Positions 21,792 to 33,632 are shown, counted from the stretch's first letter. The stretch: DNA of 64,000 nucleotides from Symsagittifera roscoffensis (GCF_963678635.1 NC_087066.1:20427996-20491995), one strand, 5' to 3'. The notes: a model not told the origin generated them from the letters alone. Numbers and translations are program-made.

Positions 21792-22053
21792 TGACCTCAT
21801 TTATTGTTTGATAACAATTGCCGGAAATTTCTTTTCTTTTCAAAATTGAAATTTTGTCGGAAAATCTAACATTGTAAGAATTTAGTTTAAAATTCAATTA
21901 AAGAGCAAAAAAAACCAAATTTTTCCCATTGAATCATGAAAAAATTTGATGAAATTTTCTGGCTGTTTTCTTCACGTCGTAATCAAGGTTTTCAGATGAA
22001 AAAAGATCAAACAATCGCCGGAGAAAAAATCTAAGCGACTGAAGCACAGAAAT

Positions 22054-22136
22054 CCGCCGATAGCTCAGTTGGTAGAGCGGAGGACTGTAGAATAACTGAT
22101 ATCCTTAGGTCCCTGGTTCGAGTCCGGGTCGGCGGA
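22054..22136 (+). tRNA. tRNA-Tyr(GTA), faultless, with terminator
   Basis: Perfect cloverleaf with intact A and B boxes. Intron aataactgat. The next spacer gives cactttttg, a T5 Pol III stop about 10 nt downstream. One of the best candidates for an expressed gene. Confidence 0.94.
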
Positions 22137-22432
22137 TGACATCACTTTTTGTTTGATAAAATTGCCGGAAATTTCTTTTCTTTTCAAAATTGAAATTTTG
22201 TCGGAAAATCTAACATTGTAAGAATTTAGTTTAAAATTCAATTCGAATTTTGCCAATAGTATGACTAGATCATAGAAAAGAGCAAAAAAAATTTTTTCAT
22301 TGAATCATGAAAAACTTTTATGAAACTTTCTGTGTGTTTTCTTTTCCTCGTAGTCAAGGTTTTAAATGACAAGTGATCAAACGAGACTGGAGAAAAAATC
22401 GAAGCGGCTGACGAACAGATAACCACCGATAG

Positions 22433-22515
22433 CTCAGTTGGTAGAGCGGAGGACTATAGAAAAGCTGATGTCCTTAGGTCATTGGTTCGAGTCCGGGTCG
22501 GCGAATGGCATGAAA
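22433..22515 (+). pseudogene. tRNA-Tyr-like copy with anticodon ATA
   Basis: The anticodon loop is ctatag, so G34 is A. G3 to A, A38 to G, T stem attgg and a changed discriminator region (gcgaa) make it a probable pseudogene. Class C spacer follows. Confidence 0.75.
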
Positions 22516-22748
22516 AAGTTTTCTTCGAAACAAAATTTAACGAACATTTTAGAAGGTTATTTTTTGAAGATCCAGAACAACTTTCACTGATGGTTTGAAC
22601 AGATGATCAAAAAGAGCAACAAAAAAAACAAAAAAAATTCTATTTAACGAATCATGAAAAACCTTCATCAAAATTTATGTCTGTTTTATTCACCTCGTAA
22701 AGAAAATTTTTAGATAAAAAATGATCAAATAATCGCCGGAGAGAACAT

Positions 22749-22831
22749 CCGCCGATAGCTCAGTTGGTAGAGCGGAGGACTGTAGAAAAACTGATATCCT
22801 TAGGTCCCTGGTTCGAGTCCGGGTCGGGGGA
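22749..22831 (+). tRNA. tRNA-Tyr(GTA) copy, one acceptor mismatch
   Basis: C70 to G (tcggggg) only. Confidence 0.82.
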
Positions 22832-23115
22832 TGACATCACTCACTGTTTTATAACAGTTGCCGGAAATTGCTTTACTTCTCAAGTTTGAAATTAAGGAAC
22901 AAATATAGAAGATCATTTTGCATATGCAATCAAATGTTTGCCATTAGTTTGACTATATGATTATAAAGAGCAAAAAACAAATTTTTCCCATTTAACCATG
23001 AAAAATATTAATAAAACTTTCTGTCTGTTTTCTTCTTTTTGTAGTCAAGGTTTTCAGATGGAAAAAGATCGAACAATCGCCGGAGAACAAATCAAAGCGG
23101 CTGACAAACAGACAA

Positions 23116-23198
23116 CGGCCGATAGCTCAGTTGGTAGAGCGGAGGACTGTGGAAAAACTGATATCCTTAGATCCCTGGTTCGAGTCCGGGTCGGGGGA
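23116..23198 (+). pseudogene. tRNA-Tyr pseudogene
   Basis: Acceptor cggccga/tcggggg poorly paired and anticodon loop ctgtgg (GTG). Confidence 0.77.
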
Positions 23199-23485
23199 TG
23201 ACATCACTCACTGTTTTATAACAGTTGCCGGAAATTGCTTTACTTCTCAAGTTTGAAATTAAGGAAAAAATGTAGAGGATAACTTTGCATATGCTATCAA
23301 ATGTTTGCCATTCGTTTGACTATATGATTATAAAGAGCAAAAAAAATCAAATTTTTCCCATGGAATCTTGAAAAACATTAATAAAATTTTCGGTCTGTTT
23401 TCTTCATGTCGTAGTCAAGGTTTTCAGATGAAACAAGATCAAACAATCGCCGGAGAACAAATCAGAGCGGCTGACACACAGACAA

Positions 23486-23545
23486 CCGCCGATAGCACAG
23501 TTGGATGATATCCTCAGGTCCCTGGTTCGAGTCCGGGTCGGCGGA
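23486..23545 (+). pseudogene. tRNA-Tyr pseudogene, 23-nt deletion
   Basis: The D-stem 3' strand, the anticodon and part of the intron are missing (agttgg joins atgatatcc). T arm and acceptor remain perfect. Confidence 0.85.
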
Positions 23546-24005
23546 TGGCATGAATTCTCTGAAAAAAAGCAATAAGAGACCCTTTTGGACCCGTAGACGA
23601 CAAGGCGACAAAATGCGGCAGAAAACAATCTAACGGCAATTATTGGCAAACAATTGTTGATATATACCTTTTTTTAAAAGAACAGAGGACCGCAATTACT
23701 GCTATTACCTAAAAACTGAGGGCTCGGAGAGGATTCCATAGAAAATTGCTGCAGTTTATCTCGAAAATTTTAGACAGAAAGTTTTTCTTCGAAACACAAA
23801 CTAACGAACCTTTTAGAAGACTATTTTTTGAAGATCCAGAACAGTTTTCACTATTAGTTTGAACAGAAGACCAGTAAGAGCAAAAAAAAAACGTTTTTTT
23901 CTTAACGAATCATGAAAAACCTTCATCAAAATTTCTGTCTATTTTATTCACCTCGTTAAAAAATTTTTAGATAGAAAATGATCGAACAATCGCCGGAGAG
24001 CACAT

Positions 24006-24088
24006 CCGCCGGTAGCTCAGCTGGTTGAGCGAAGAACTGTAGAAAAACTGATATCCTTAGGTCCCTGGTACGAGTCCGGGTCGGCGGA
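24006..24088 (+). tRNA. tRNA-Tyr(GTA) copy, degenerate
   Basis: A7 is G, D loop ends ctggtt, anticodon stem aagaa, T loop tacgagt. Copied at 33550. Confidence 0.75.
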
Positions 24089-24375
24089 TGACATCATTTA
24101 TTGTTTGATAACAATTGCAGGAAATTGCTTTACATTTCAAATTTGAAATAAGGGAAAAATGTAGAAGATAATTTTGAACATGCAGTCAAATGTTTGCCAT
24201 TTATTTGACTATATGGTTATAAAGAGCAAAAAAAAAACAAATTTTTCCCATTGAATCATGAAAAAATTTGATGAAAATTTCTTGCTGTTTTCTTCACGTC
24301 GTAATCAAGGTTTTCAGATGAAAAAAGATCAAACAATCGGCGAAGAAAAAATCTAAGCGGCTGAACCGTAGAAAT

Positions 24376-24458
24376 CCGCCGATAGCTCAGTTGGTAGAGC
24401 GGAGGACTGTAGAAAAACTGATATCCTTAGGTCCCTGGTTCAAGTCCGGGTCGGCGGA
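24376..24458 (+). tRNA. tRNA-Tyr(GTA) copy, nearly intact
   Basis: All stems paired; T loop ttcaagt. Copied at 33919. Confidence 0.85.
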
Positions 24459-24742
24459 TGACATCACTTGTTTGATAACAGTTGCCGGAAATTGCTTTAC
24501 TTCTCAAATTTGAAACTAAGGGAAAAATGTAGAGGATAATTTTGCATATGCTATCAAATGTTTGCCATTCGTTTGACTATATTATTATAAAGAGCAAAAA
24601 AAATCAAATTTTTCCCATTGAATCTTGAAAAACATTAATAAAATTTTCTGTCTGTTTTCTTCATGTCGTAGTCAAGGTTTTCAGATGAAAAAAGATCAAA
24701 CAATCGCCGGAGAACAAATCAGAGCGGCTGACACACAGACAA

Positions 24743-24825
24743 CGGCCGATAGCTCAGTTGGTAGAGCGTAGGACTGTAGAAAAGGTGATATCCTTAGGTC
24801 CCTTGTTCGAGTCCGGGTCGGCGGA
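24743..24825 (+). tRNA. tRNA-Tyr(GTA) copy, degenerate
   Basis: Acceptor cggccga, G27 to T, T stem ccttg. A T6 run follows. Copied at 34286. Confidence 0.75.
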
Positions 24826-25112
24826 TGAAATCATTTTTTGTTTTATAACAGTTGCCGGAAATTGCTTTACTTCTCAAATTTGAAACTAAGGGAAAAATGT
24901 AGAGGATAATTTTGCATAAGCTATCAAATGTTTGCCATTCGTTTGACTATATGATTATAAAGAGCAAAAAAAATCAAATTTTTCCCATTGAATCTTGAAA
25001 AACATTAATAAAAAATTCTGTCTGTTTTCTTCATGTCGTAGTCAAGGTCTTCAGATGAAAAAAGATCAAACAATCGCCGGAGAACAAATCAGAAGGGCTG
25101 ACATACAGACAA

Positions 25113-25195
25113 CGGCCGATAGCTAAGTTGGTAGAGCGTAGGACTGTAGAAAAGGTGATATCCTTAGGTCCCTTGTACGAGTCCGGGTCGGCGGA
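25113..25195 (+). tRNA. tRNA-Tyr(GTA) copy, degenerate
   Basis: Acceptor cggccga, D stem gcta, T stem ccttg, T loop tacgagt. Class C spacer. Copied at 34655. Confidence 0.72.
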
Positions 25196-25436
25196 TGGCA
25201 TGAAAAAGTTTTCTTCGAAACAAATTTAACGAGTTTTTTAGAAGGTTTTTTTTGAAGATCCAGAACAATTTTCACTATAAGTTTGAACAAATGATCAAAA
25301 AGAGCAAAAAAACAAAAAGTTTTTTATTTAACAAATCATGAAAAAACCCTTATCAAAGTTTCTGTCTGTTTTTTTGTTCACCTCGTAAACAATGTTTTTA
25401 GATGAAAGATGATCAAACAATCGCCAGAGAACACAT

Positions 25437-25519
25437 CCACCGATAGCTCAGTTGAAAGAGCGGAGGACTGTAAACAAACTGATATCCTTAAGTCCCTGGT
25501 TCGCGTCAGGGTTGGCGGA
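25437..25519 (+). tRNA. tRNA-Tyr(GTA) copy, D-loop variant, degenerate
   Basis: ccaccga acceptor, D loop agttgaaa, G37 to A, T arm ttcgcgt with caggg. First member of the 3.05-kb unit. Confidence 0.74.
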
Positions 25520-25802
25520 TGAAATAACTTATTGTTTTATAACAGTTGCCGGAAATTGCTTTACTTCTCAAATTTGAAACTAAGGGAAAAATGTAGAGGA
25601 TAATTTTGCATATGCTATCAAATGTTTGCCATTCGTTTGACTATATGCTTATAAAGAGCAAAAAAATCAAATTTTTCCCATTGAATCTTGAAAAACATAA
25701 ATAAAATTTTCTGTCTGTTTTCTTCATGTCGTAGTCAAGGTTTTCAGATGAAAAAGATCAAACAATCGCCGGAGAACAAATCAGAGCGGCGGACACAGAC
25801 AA

Positions 25803-25885
25803 CCGCCAATATCTCAGTTGGTAGAGCGTAGGACTGTAGAAAAGATTATATACTCAGGTCCCTGGTTCGAGTCCGGGTCGGCGGA
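25803..25885 (+). tRNA. tRNA-Tyr(GTA) copy, degenerate
   Basis: ccgccaa acceptor, G10 to T, G27 to T, exon two starts tactcagg. Class B spacer. Confidence 0.74.
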
Positions 25886-26343
25886 TGGCATGAATTCTCT
25901 GAAAAAAAGCAATAAGACACCCTTTTGGACCCGTAGACGACAAGGCGACAAAATGCGGCAGAAAACAATCTAACGGCAATTATTGGCAAACAATTGTTGA
26001 TATATACCTTTTTTAAAAGAGCAGAGGACCGCAATTACTGCTATTACCTAAAAACTGAGGGCTCGGAGAGGATTCCATAGAAAATTGCTGCAGTTTATCT
26101 CGAAAATTTTAGACAGAAAGTTTTTCTTCGAAACACAAACTAACGAACCTTTTAGAAGACTATTTTTTGAAGATCCAGAACAGTTTTCACTATTAGTTTG
26201 AACAGAAGACCAGTAAGAGCAAAAAAAAACGTTTTTTTCTTAACGAATCATGAAAAACCTTCATCAAAATTTCTGTCTGTTTTATTCACCTCATTACAAA
26301 ATTTTTAGATAGAAAATGATCGAACAATCGCCGGAGAGCACAT

Positions 26344-26426
26344 CCGCCGATAGCTCAGCTGGTAGAGCGGAGGACTGTAGAAAAACTGATATCCTTAGGT
26401 CCCTGGTGCGAGTCCGGGTCGGCGGA
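26344..26426 (+). tRNA. tRNA-Tyr(GTA) copy, B box altered
   Basis: All stems paired; T loop tgcgagt (T55 to G). Confidence 0.8.
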
Positions 26427-26709
26427 TGACATCATTTATTGTTTGATAACAATTGCCGGAAATTGCTTTACATTTCAAAATTGAAATTAAGGGAAAAATG
26501 TAGAAGATAATTTTGAACATGCAGTCAAATGTTTGCCATTAGATTGACTATATGACTATAAAGAGCAAAAAAGCAAATTTTTCCCATTGAATCATGAAAA
26601 AATTTGATGAAAATTTCTGGCTATTTTCTTCGTCGTAATCAAGGTTTTCAGTTGAAAAAAGATCAAACAATCGGCGGAGAAAAAATCTAAGCGGCTGAAC
26701 CGTAGACAT

Positions 26710-26792
26710 CCGCCGATAGCTCAGTTGGTAGAGCGGAGAACTGTAGAAAAATTGATATCCTTAGGTCCCTGGTACGAGTCCGGGTCGGCGGA
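26710..26792 (+). tRNA. tRNA-Tyr(GTA) copy, B box altered
   Basis: G30 to A and T loop tacgagt. T5 run follows. Confidence 0.77.
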
Positions 26793-27078
26793 TGACATCA
26801 CTTTTTGTTTGATAAAATTGCCGAAAATTTCTTTACTTTTCAAAATTGAAATTAAGGGAAAAATGTAGAAGATAATTTTGAACATGCAGTCAAATGCTTG
26901 CCATTAGTTAGATTAAATGATTATAAAGAGCAAAAAAAAGCAAATTTTTCCCATTGAATCATGAAAAAATTTGATGAAAATTTCTGGCTGTTTTCTTCAC
27001 GTCGTAATCAAGGTTTTCAGATGAAAAAAGATCAAACAATCGTCGGAGAAAAAATCTAAGCGGCTGAACCGCAGACAT

Positions 27079-27148
27079 CCGCCGATAGCTCAGTTAGTAT
27101 AGAAAAACTGATATCCTTAGGTCCCTGGTACGAGTCCGGTTCGGCGGA
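27079..27148 (+). pseudogene. tRNA-Tyr pseudogene, 13-nt deletion type
   Basis: gagcggaggactg is deleted, removing the D-stem 3' strand, the anticodon-stem 5' strand and G34. T loop tacgagt, T stem ccggt. First of 13 such copies. Confidence 0.88.
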
Positions 27149-27433
27149 TGACATCATTGATTGTTTGATAACAATTGCCGGAAACTGCTTTACATTTCAA
27201 AATTGAAATTAAGGGAAAAATGTAGAAGATAATTTTGAACATGCAGTCAAATGTTTGCCATTAGATTGACTATATGACTATAAAGAGCAAAAACGCAAAT
27301 TTTTCCCATTGAATCATGAAAAAATTTGATGAAAATTTCTGGCTGTTTTCTTGACGTCGTAATCAAGGTTTTCAGATGAAAAAAGATCAAACAATCGCCG
27401 GAGAAAAAATCTAAGCTAGTGAACCGCAGACAT

Positions 27434-27516
27434 CCGCCGATAGCTCAGTTGGTAGAGCGGAGGACTGTAGAAAAACTGATATCCTTAGGTCCCTGGTTCG
27501 AGTCCGGGTCGGCGGA
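27434..27516 (+). tRNA. tRNA-Tyr(GTA), faultless
   Basis: Perfect cloverleaf, intron aaaaactgat. The spacer reads cacttattg, so there is no T4 run close by; termination would be farther downstream. Confidence 0.93.
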
Positions 27517-27803
27517 TGACATCACTTATTGTTTGATAACAAATGCCGGAAATTTCTTTAATTTTCAAAATGGAAATTTTGTCGGAAAATCTAACATTGT
27601 AAGTATTTAGTTTAAAAATTCAATTAAAATTTTGCAATTAGTGTGACTAGATCATAGAAAAGAGCAAAAATAAAATTTCATTGAATCATGAAAAACTTTT
27701 ATGAAACTTTCTGTATGTTTTCTTTTCCTCGTAGTCAAGGTTTTAAATGACAAAGGATCAAACAAGACTGGAGGAAAAATCGAAGCGGCTGACGAACAGA
27801 CAA

Positions 27804-27874
27804 CCACCGATAGCTCAGTTGGTAGAGCGGAGGACTGTAGAAAAGCTGATATCCTTCGAGTCCACATCGGCGGA
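27804..27874 (+). pseudogene. tRNA-Tyr pseudogene, 12-nt deletion type
   Basis: aggtccctggtt is deleted, removing the variable region and 5' T stem and half the B box. ccaccga acceptor. Class D spacer. Confidence 0.87.
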
Positions 27875-28492
27875 TGGCATGAAATCTCTGAAAAAGTCAG
27901 TTACCGGAACATCATTTGTTTTTCACAGATTAAATTTAAGATAAAACTAGTCATCAGAATCGATTTACCTACTTTAAAACTTAACCAACGTTTAAAAAAA
28001 CATTTTTTTTCGAGCTTTGCGGAAAACCAAAATCTTCACAAAAATCAATTAGATACTTTTTTTGGACCCGTAACCGATAAGGCGACAAAAACCAAACCGC
28101 CAGAAAACAATCTAACGACAATTATTGGCAAACAATTGTTGATATATACCTTTTTTAAAAGAGCAGAGGACCGCAATTACTGCTATTACCTAAAAACTGA
28201 GGGCTCGGAGAGGATTCCATAGAAAATTGATGCAGTTGATCTCAAAAATTTTAGACAGAAAAGGTTTTCTTCGAAACAAAAACTAACGAACCATTTAGAA
28301 GACTATTTTTTGAAGATCCAGAACAATTTTCACTATTAGTTTGAACAGAAGACCAGTAAGAGCAAAAAAAAAACGTTTTTTTCTTAACAAATCATGAAAA
28401 AACCGTTATCAAAGTTTCTGTCTGTTTTTTTGTTCACCTCGTAAACAATGTTTTTAGATGAAAGATGATCAAACAATCGCCAGAGAACACAT

Positions 28493-28575
28493 CCACCGAT
28501 AGCTCAGTTGAAAGAGCGGAGGACTGTAAACAAACTGATATCCTTAAGTCCCTGGTTCGCGTCAGGGTTGGCGGA
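28493..28575 (+). tRNA. tRNA-Tyr(GTA) copy, D-loop variant, degenerate
   Basis: Repeat of the 25437 type at a distance of 3,056 bp. Confidence 0.74.
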
Positions 28576-28858
28576 TGAAATAACTTATTGTTTTATAACA
28601 GTTGCCGGAAATTGCTTTACTTCTCAAATTTGAAACTAAGGGAAAAATGTAGAGGATAATTTTGCATATGCTATCAAATGTTTGCCATTCGTTTGACTAT
28701 ATGCTTATAAAGAGCAAAAAAATCAAATTTTTCCCATTGAATCTTGAAAAACATAAATAAAATTTTCTGTCTGTTTTCTTCATGTCGTAGTCAAGGTTTT
28801 CAGATGAAAAAGATCAAACAATCGCCGGAGAACAAATCAGAGCGGCGGACACAGACAA

Positions 28859-28941
28859 CCGCCAATATCTCAGTTGGTAGAGCGTAGGACTGTAGAACAG
28901 ATTATATCCTCAGGTCCCTGGTTCGAGTCCGGGTCGGCGGA
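28859..28941 (+). tRNA. tRNA-Tyr(GTA) copy, degenerate
   Basis: 25803 type with intron aacagattat. Confidence 0.74.
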
Positions 28942-29399
28942 TGGCATGAATTCTCTGAAAAAAAGCAATAAGACACCCTTTTGGACCCGTAGACGACAAG
29001 GCGACAAAATGCGGCAGAAAACAATCTAACGGCAATTATTGGCAAAGAATTGTTGATATATACCTTTTTTAAAAGAGCAGAGGACCGCAATTACTGCTAT
29101 TACCTAAAAACTGAGGGCTCGGAGAGGATTCCATAGAAAATTGTTGCAGTTTATCTCGAAAATTTTAGACAGAAAGTTTTTCTTCGAAACACAAACTAAC
29201 GAACCTTTTAGAAGACTATTTTTTGAAGATCCAGAACAGTTTTCACTATTAGTTTGAACAGAAGGCCAGTAAGAGCAAAAAAAAACGTTTTTTTCTTAAC
29301 GAATCATGAAAAACCTTCATCAAAATTTCTGTCTGTTTTATTCACCTCGTTACAAAATTTTTGGATAGAAAATGATCGAACAATCGCCGGAGAGCACAT

Positions 29400-29482
29400 C
29401 CGCCGATAGCTCAGCTGGTAGAGCGGAGGACTGTAGAAAAACTGATATCCTTAGGTCCCTGGTGCGAGTCCGGGTCGGCGGA
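29400..29482 (+). tRNA. tRNA-Tyr(GTA) copy, B box altered
   Basis: T loop tgcgagt; stems paired. Confidence 0.8.
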
Positions 29483-29765
29483 TGACATCATTTATTGTTT
29501 GATAACAATTGCCGGAAATTGCTTTACATTTCAAAATTGAAATTAAGGGAAAAATGTAGAAGATAATTTTGAACATGCAGTCAAATGTTTGCCATTAGAT
29601 TGACTATATGACTATAAAGAGCAAAAAAGCAAATTTTTCCCATTGAATCATGAAAAAATTTGATGAAAATTTCTGGCTATTTTCTTCGTCGTAATCAAGG
29701 TTTTCAGTTGAAAAAAGATCAAACAATCGGCGGAGAAAAAATCTAAGCTAGTGAACCGCAGACAT

Positions 29766-29848
29766 CCGCCGATAGCTCAGTTGGTAGAGCGGAGGACTGT
29801 AGAAAAACTGATATCCTTAGGTCCCTGGTGCGAGTCCGGGTCGGCGGA
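29766..29848 (+). tRNA. tRNA-Tyr(GTA) copy, B box altered
   Basis: T loop tgcgagt on an otherwise faultless copy. It seems to be a hybrid of the 29400 and 27434 types. Confidence 0.8.
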
Positions 29849-30133
29849 TGACATCATTTATTGTTTGATAACAATTGCCGGAAATTGCTTTACATTTCAA
29901 AATTGAAATTAAGGGAAAAATGTAGAAGATAATTTTGAACATGCAGTCAAATGTTTGCCATTAGATTGACTATATGACTATAAAGAGCAAAAAAGCAAAT
30001 TTTTCCCATTGAATCATGAAAAAATTTGATGAAAATTTCTGGCTGTTTTCTTCACGTCGTAATCAAGGTTTTCAGATGAAAAAAGATCAAACAATCGTCG
30101 GAGAAAAAATCTAAGCGGCTGAACCGCAGACAT

Positions 30134-30203
30134 CCGCCGATAGCTCAGTTAGTATAGAAAAACTGATATCCTTAGGTCCCTGGTACGAGTCCGGTTCGGC
30201 GGA
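30134..30203 (+). pseudogene. tRNA-Tyr pseudogene, 13-nt deletion type
   Basis: Identical deletion and T arm to 27079. Confidence 0.88.
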
Positions 30204-30487
30204 TGACATCATTGATTGTTTGATAACAATTGCCGGAAACTGCTTTACATTTCAAAATTGAAATTAAGGGAAAAATGTAGAAGATAATTTTGAACATGCA
30301 GTCAAATGTTTGCCATTAGATTGACTATATGACTATAAAGAGCAAAAACGCAAATTTTTCCCATTGAATCATGAAAAAATTTGATGAAAATTTCTGGCTG
30401 TTTTCTTGACGTCGTAATCAAGGTTTTCAGATGAAAAAGATCAAACAATCGCCGGAGAAAAAATCTAAGCTAGTGAACCGCAGACAT

Positions 30488-30570
30488 CCGCCGATAGCTC
30501 AGTTGGTAGAGCGGAGGACTGTAGAAAAACTGATATCCTTAGGTCCCTAGTTCGAGTCCGGGTCGGCGGA
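30488..30570 (+). tRNA. tRNA-Tyr(GTA) copy, nearly intact
   Basis: G52 to A (cctag) costs one T-stem pair; otherwise faultless. Confidence 0.83.
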
Positions 30571-30857
30571 TGACATCACTTATTGTTTGATAACAAATGC
30601 CGGAAATTTCTTAAATTTTCAAAATGGAAATTTTGTCGGAAAATCTAACATTGTAAGTATTTAGTTTGAAAATTCAATTAAAATTTTGCAATTAGTGTGA
30701 CTAGATCATAGAAAAGAGCAAAAATAAAATTTCATTGAATCATGAAAAACTTTTATGAAACTTTATGTATGTTTTCTTTTCCTCGTAGTCAAGGTTTTAA
30801 ATGACAAAGGATCAAACAAGACTGGAGGAAAAATCGAAGCGGCTGACGAACAGACAA

Positions 30858-30881
30858 CCACCGATAGCTCAGTTGGTAGAG
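30858..30881 (+). pseudogene. tRNA-Tyr stub, 24 nt
   Basis: ccaccga through ggtagag runs directly into spacer sequence aaaaaatctaagcgg of another unit. The shared word gag at the joint marks a deletion by short homology. The next tRNA starts only 31 bp later. Confidence 0.88.
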
Positions 30882-30911
30882 AAAAAATCTAAGCGGCTGA
30901 ACCGCAGACAT

Positions 30912-30981
30912 CCGCCGATAGCTCAGTTAGTATAGAAAAACTGATATCCTTAGGTCCCTGGTACGAGTCCGGTTCGGCGGA
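30912..30981 (+). pseudogene. tRNA-Tyr pseudogene, 13-nt deletion type
   Basis: Copy of 30134, 778 bp away, produced by the local duplication that also created the stub at 30858. Confidence 0.88.
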
Positions 30982-31265
30982 TGACATCATTGATTGTTTG
31001 ATAACAATTGCCGGAAACTGCTTTACATTTCAAAATTGAAATTAAGGGAAAAATGTAGAAGATAATTTTGAACATGCAGTCAAATGTTTGCCATTAGATT
31101 GACTATATGACTATAAAGAGCAAAAACGCAAATTTTTCCCATTGAATCATGAAAAAATTTGATGAAAATTTCTGGCTGTTTTCTTGACGTCGTAATCAAG
31201 GTTTTCAGATGAAAAAGATCAAACAATCGCCGGAGAAAAAATCTAAGCTAGTGAACCGCAGACAT

Positions 31266-31348
31266 CCGCCGATAGCTCAGTTGGTAGAGCGGAGGACTGT
31301 AGAAAAACTGATATCCTTAGGTCCCTAGTTCGAGTCCGGGTCGGCGGA
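31266..31348 (+). tRNA. tRNA-Tyr(GTA) copy, nearly intact
   Basis: Same cctag T-stem change as 30488. Confidence 0.83.
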
Positions 31349-31635
31349 TGACATCACTTATTGTTTGATAACAAATGCCGGAAATTTCTTAAATTTTCAA
31401 AATGGAAATTTTGTCGGAAAATCTAACATTGTAAGTATTTAGTTTGAAAATTCAATTAAAATTTTGCAATTAGTGTGACTAGATCATAGAAAAGAGCAAA
31501 AATAAAATTTCATTGAATCATGAAAAACTTTTATGAAACTTTATGTATGTTTTCTTTTCCTCGTAGTCAAGGTTTTAAATGACAAAGGATCAAACAAGAC
31601 TGGAGGAAAAATCGAAGCGGCTGACGAACAGACAA

Positions 31636-31706
31636 CCACCGATAGCTCAGTTGGTAGAGCGGAGGACTGTAGAAAAGCTGATATCCTTCGAGTCCACATC
31701 GGCGGA
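31636..31706 (+). pseudogene. tRNA-Tyr pseudogene, 12-nt deletion type
   Basis: As 27804; class D spacer. Confidence 0.87.
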
Positions 31707-32318
31707 TGGCATGAAATCTCTGAAAAAGTCAGTTACCGGAACATCATTTGTTTTTCACAGATTAAATTTAAGATAAAACTAGTCATCAGAATCGATTTAC
31801 CTACTTTAAAACTTAACCAACGTTTAAAAAAACATTTTTTTTCGAGCTTTGCCGAAAACCAAAATCTTCACAAAAATCAATTAGATACTTTTTTTGGACC
31901 CGTAACCGATAAGGCGACAAAAACCAAACCGCCAGAAAACAATCTAACGGCAATTATTGGCAAACAATTGTTGATATATACCTTTTTTAAAAGAGCAGAG
32001 GACCGCAATTACTGCTATTACCTAAAAACTGAGGGCTCGGAGAGGATTCCATAGAAAATTGATGCAGTTGATCTCAAAAATTTTAGACAGAAAAGGTTTT
32101 CTTCGAAACAAAAACTAACGAACCATTTAGAAGACTATTTTTTGAAGATCCAGAACAATTTTCACTATTAGTTTGCACAGAGGATCAGTAAGAGCAAAAC
32201 AAAACTTTTTTTCTCAACGAATCATGAAAAACCTTCATCAAAATTTTTGTCTGTTTTATTCACCTCGTAAACAAAATTTTTAGATGAAAAATGATCAAAC
32301 AATCACCGGAGAGCACAT

Positions 32319-32401
32319 CCGCCGATAGCTCAGTTGGTAGAGCGGAGGACTGTAGAAAAGCTGATATCCTTAGGTCCCTGGTTCGAGTCAGGGTCGGCGG
32401 A
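32319..32401 (+). tRNA. tRNA-Tyr(GTA) copy, nearly intact
   Basis: 3' T stem caggg has one mismatch (C62 to A). Intron aaaagctgat; class C spacer with T4 near +14. Confidence 0.83.
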
Positions 32402-32642
32402 TGGCATGAAAAAGTTTTCTTCGAAACAAATTTAACGAGTTTTTTAGAAGGTTTTTTTTGAAGATCCAGAACAATTTTCAAATTAGTTTAAACAAATGAT
32501 CAAACAGAGCCAAAAAAACAAAAAAAAATTTATTTAACAAATCATGAAAAACCCTTATCAAAGTTTCTGTCAGTTTTTTTTGTTCACCACGTAAACAATG
32601 TTTTTAGATGAAAGATGATCAAACAATCGCCAGAGAACACAT

Positions 32643-32725
32643 CCGCCGATAGCTCAGTTGAAAGAGTGGAGGACTGTAAACAAACTGATATCCTTAAGTC
32701 CCTGGTTCGCGTCAGGGTTGGCGGA
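32643..32725 (+). tRNA. tRNA-Tyr(GTA) copy, D-loop variant, degenerate
   Basis: 25437 type, but with a faultless 5' acceptor strand and C25 to T (gagt). Confidence 0.74.
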
Positions 32726-33008
32726 TGAAATAACTTATTGTTTTATAACAGTTGCCGGAAATTGCTTTACTTCTCAAATTTGAAACTAAGGGAAAAATGT
32801 AGAGGATAATTTTGCATATGCTATCAAATGTTTGCCATTCGTTTGACTATATGGTTATAAAGAGCAAAAAAATCAAATTTTTCCCATTGAATCTTGAAAA
32901 ACATAAATAAAATTTTCTGTCTGTCTTCTTCATGTCGTAGTCAAGGTTTTCAGATGAAAAAAATCAAACAATCGCCGGAGAACAAATCAGAGCGGCTGAC
33001 ACAGACAA

Positions 33009-33091
33009 CCGCCAATATCTCAGTTGGTAGAGCGTAGGACTGTAGAAAAGATTATATCCTCAGGTCCCTGGTTCGAGTCCGGGTCGGCGGA
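33009..33091 (+). tRNA. tRNA-Tyr(GTA) copy, degenerate
   Basis: 25803 type with exon two atcctcagg. Confidence 0.75.
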
Positions 33092-33549
33092 TGGCATGAA
33101 TTCTCTGAAAAAAGCAATAAGAGACCCTTTTGGACCCGTAGACGATAAGGCGACAAAAACCGCCAGAAAACAATCTAACGGCAATTATTGGCAAACAATT
33201 GTTGATATATACCTTTTTTAAAAGAGCCGAGGACCGCAATTACTGCTATTACCTAAAAACTGAGGGCTCGGAGAGGATTCCATAGAAAATTGCTGCAGTT
33301 TATCTCGAAAATTTTAGACAGAAAGTTTTTCTTCGAAACACAAACTAACGAACCTTTTAGAAGACTATTTTTTGAAGATCCAGAACAGTTTTCACTATTA
33401 GTTTGAACAGAAGACCAGTAAGAGCAAAAAAAAAACGTTTTTTTCTCAACGAATCATGAAAAACCTTCATCAAAATTTCTGTCTATTTTATTCACCTCGT
33501 TAAAAAATTTTTAGATAGAAAATGATCGAACAATCGCCGGAGAGCACAT

Positions 33550-33632
33550 CCGCCGGTAGCTCAGCTGGTTGAGCGAAGAACTGTAGAAAAACTGATATCC
33601 TTAGGTCCCTGGTACGAGTCCGGGTCGGCGGA
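33550..33632 (+). tRNA. tRNA-Tyr(GTA) copy, degenerate
   Basis: Copy of 24006. Opens the duplicated block. Confidence 0.75.

Larger units (their letters stand above)
25437..28492 (+). repeat. Seven-tRNA higher-order unit, about 3.05 kb
   Basis: Order: D-loop variant, ccgccaa type, tgcgagt type, G30A type, 13-nt deletion, faultless, 12-nt deletion. The same order returns at 34979-38021 and 40448-43490, and in rearranged form at 28493-32318, where the G30A member is replaced and the end is locally duplicated. Confidence 0.85.

Noticed and set aside
203-23198. Anticodon GTG in 203 and 23116 as tRNA-His, and GTT in 58555 as tRNA-Asn
   Set aside because: The bodies are Tyr, with the Tyr intron and C1-G72. 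tRNA-His would need the extra G-1, and 58555 lacks T33. These are decayed Tyr copies.
27701-28222. A 173-codon open frame repeated at 31533 and in part at 37241 and 39339
   Set aside because: It runs through a 12-nt-deleted tRNA and a class D spacer. The copies lose the frame by small indels, and there is no coding bias.
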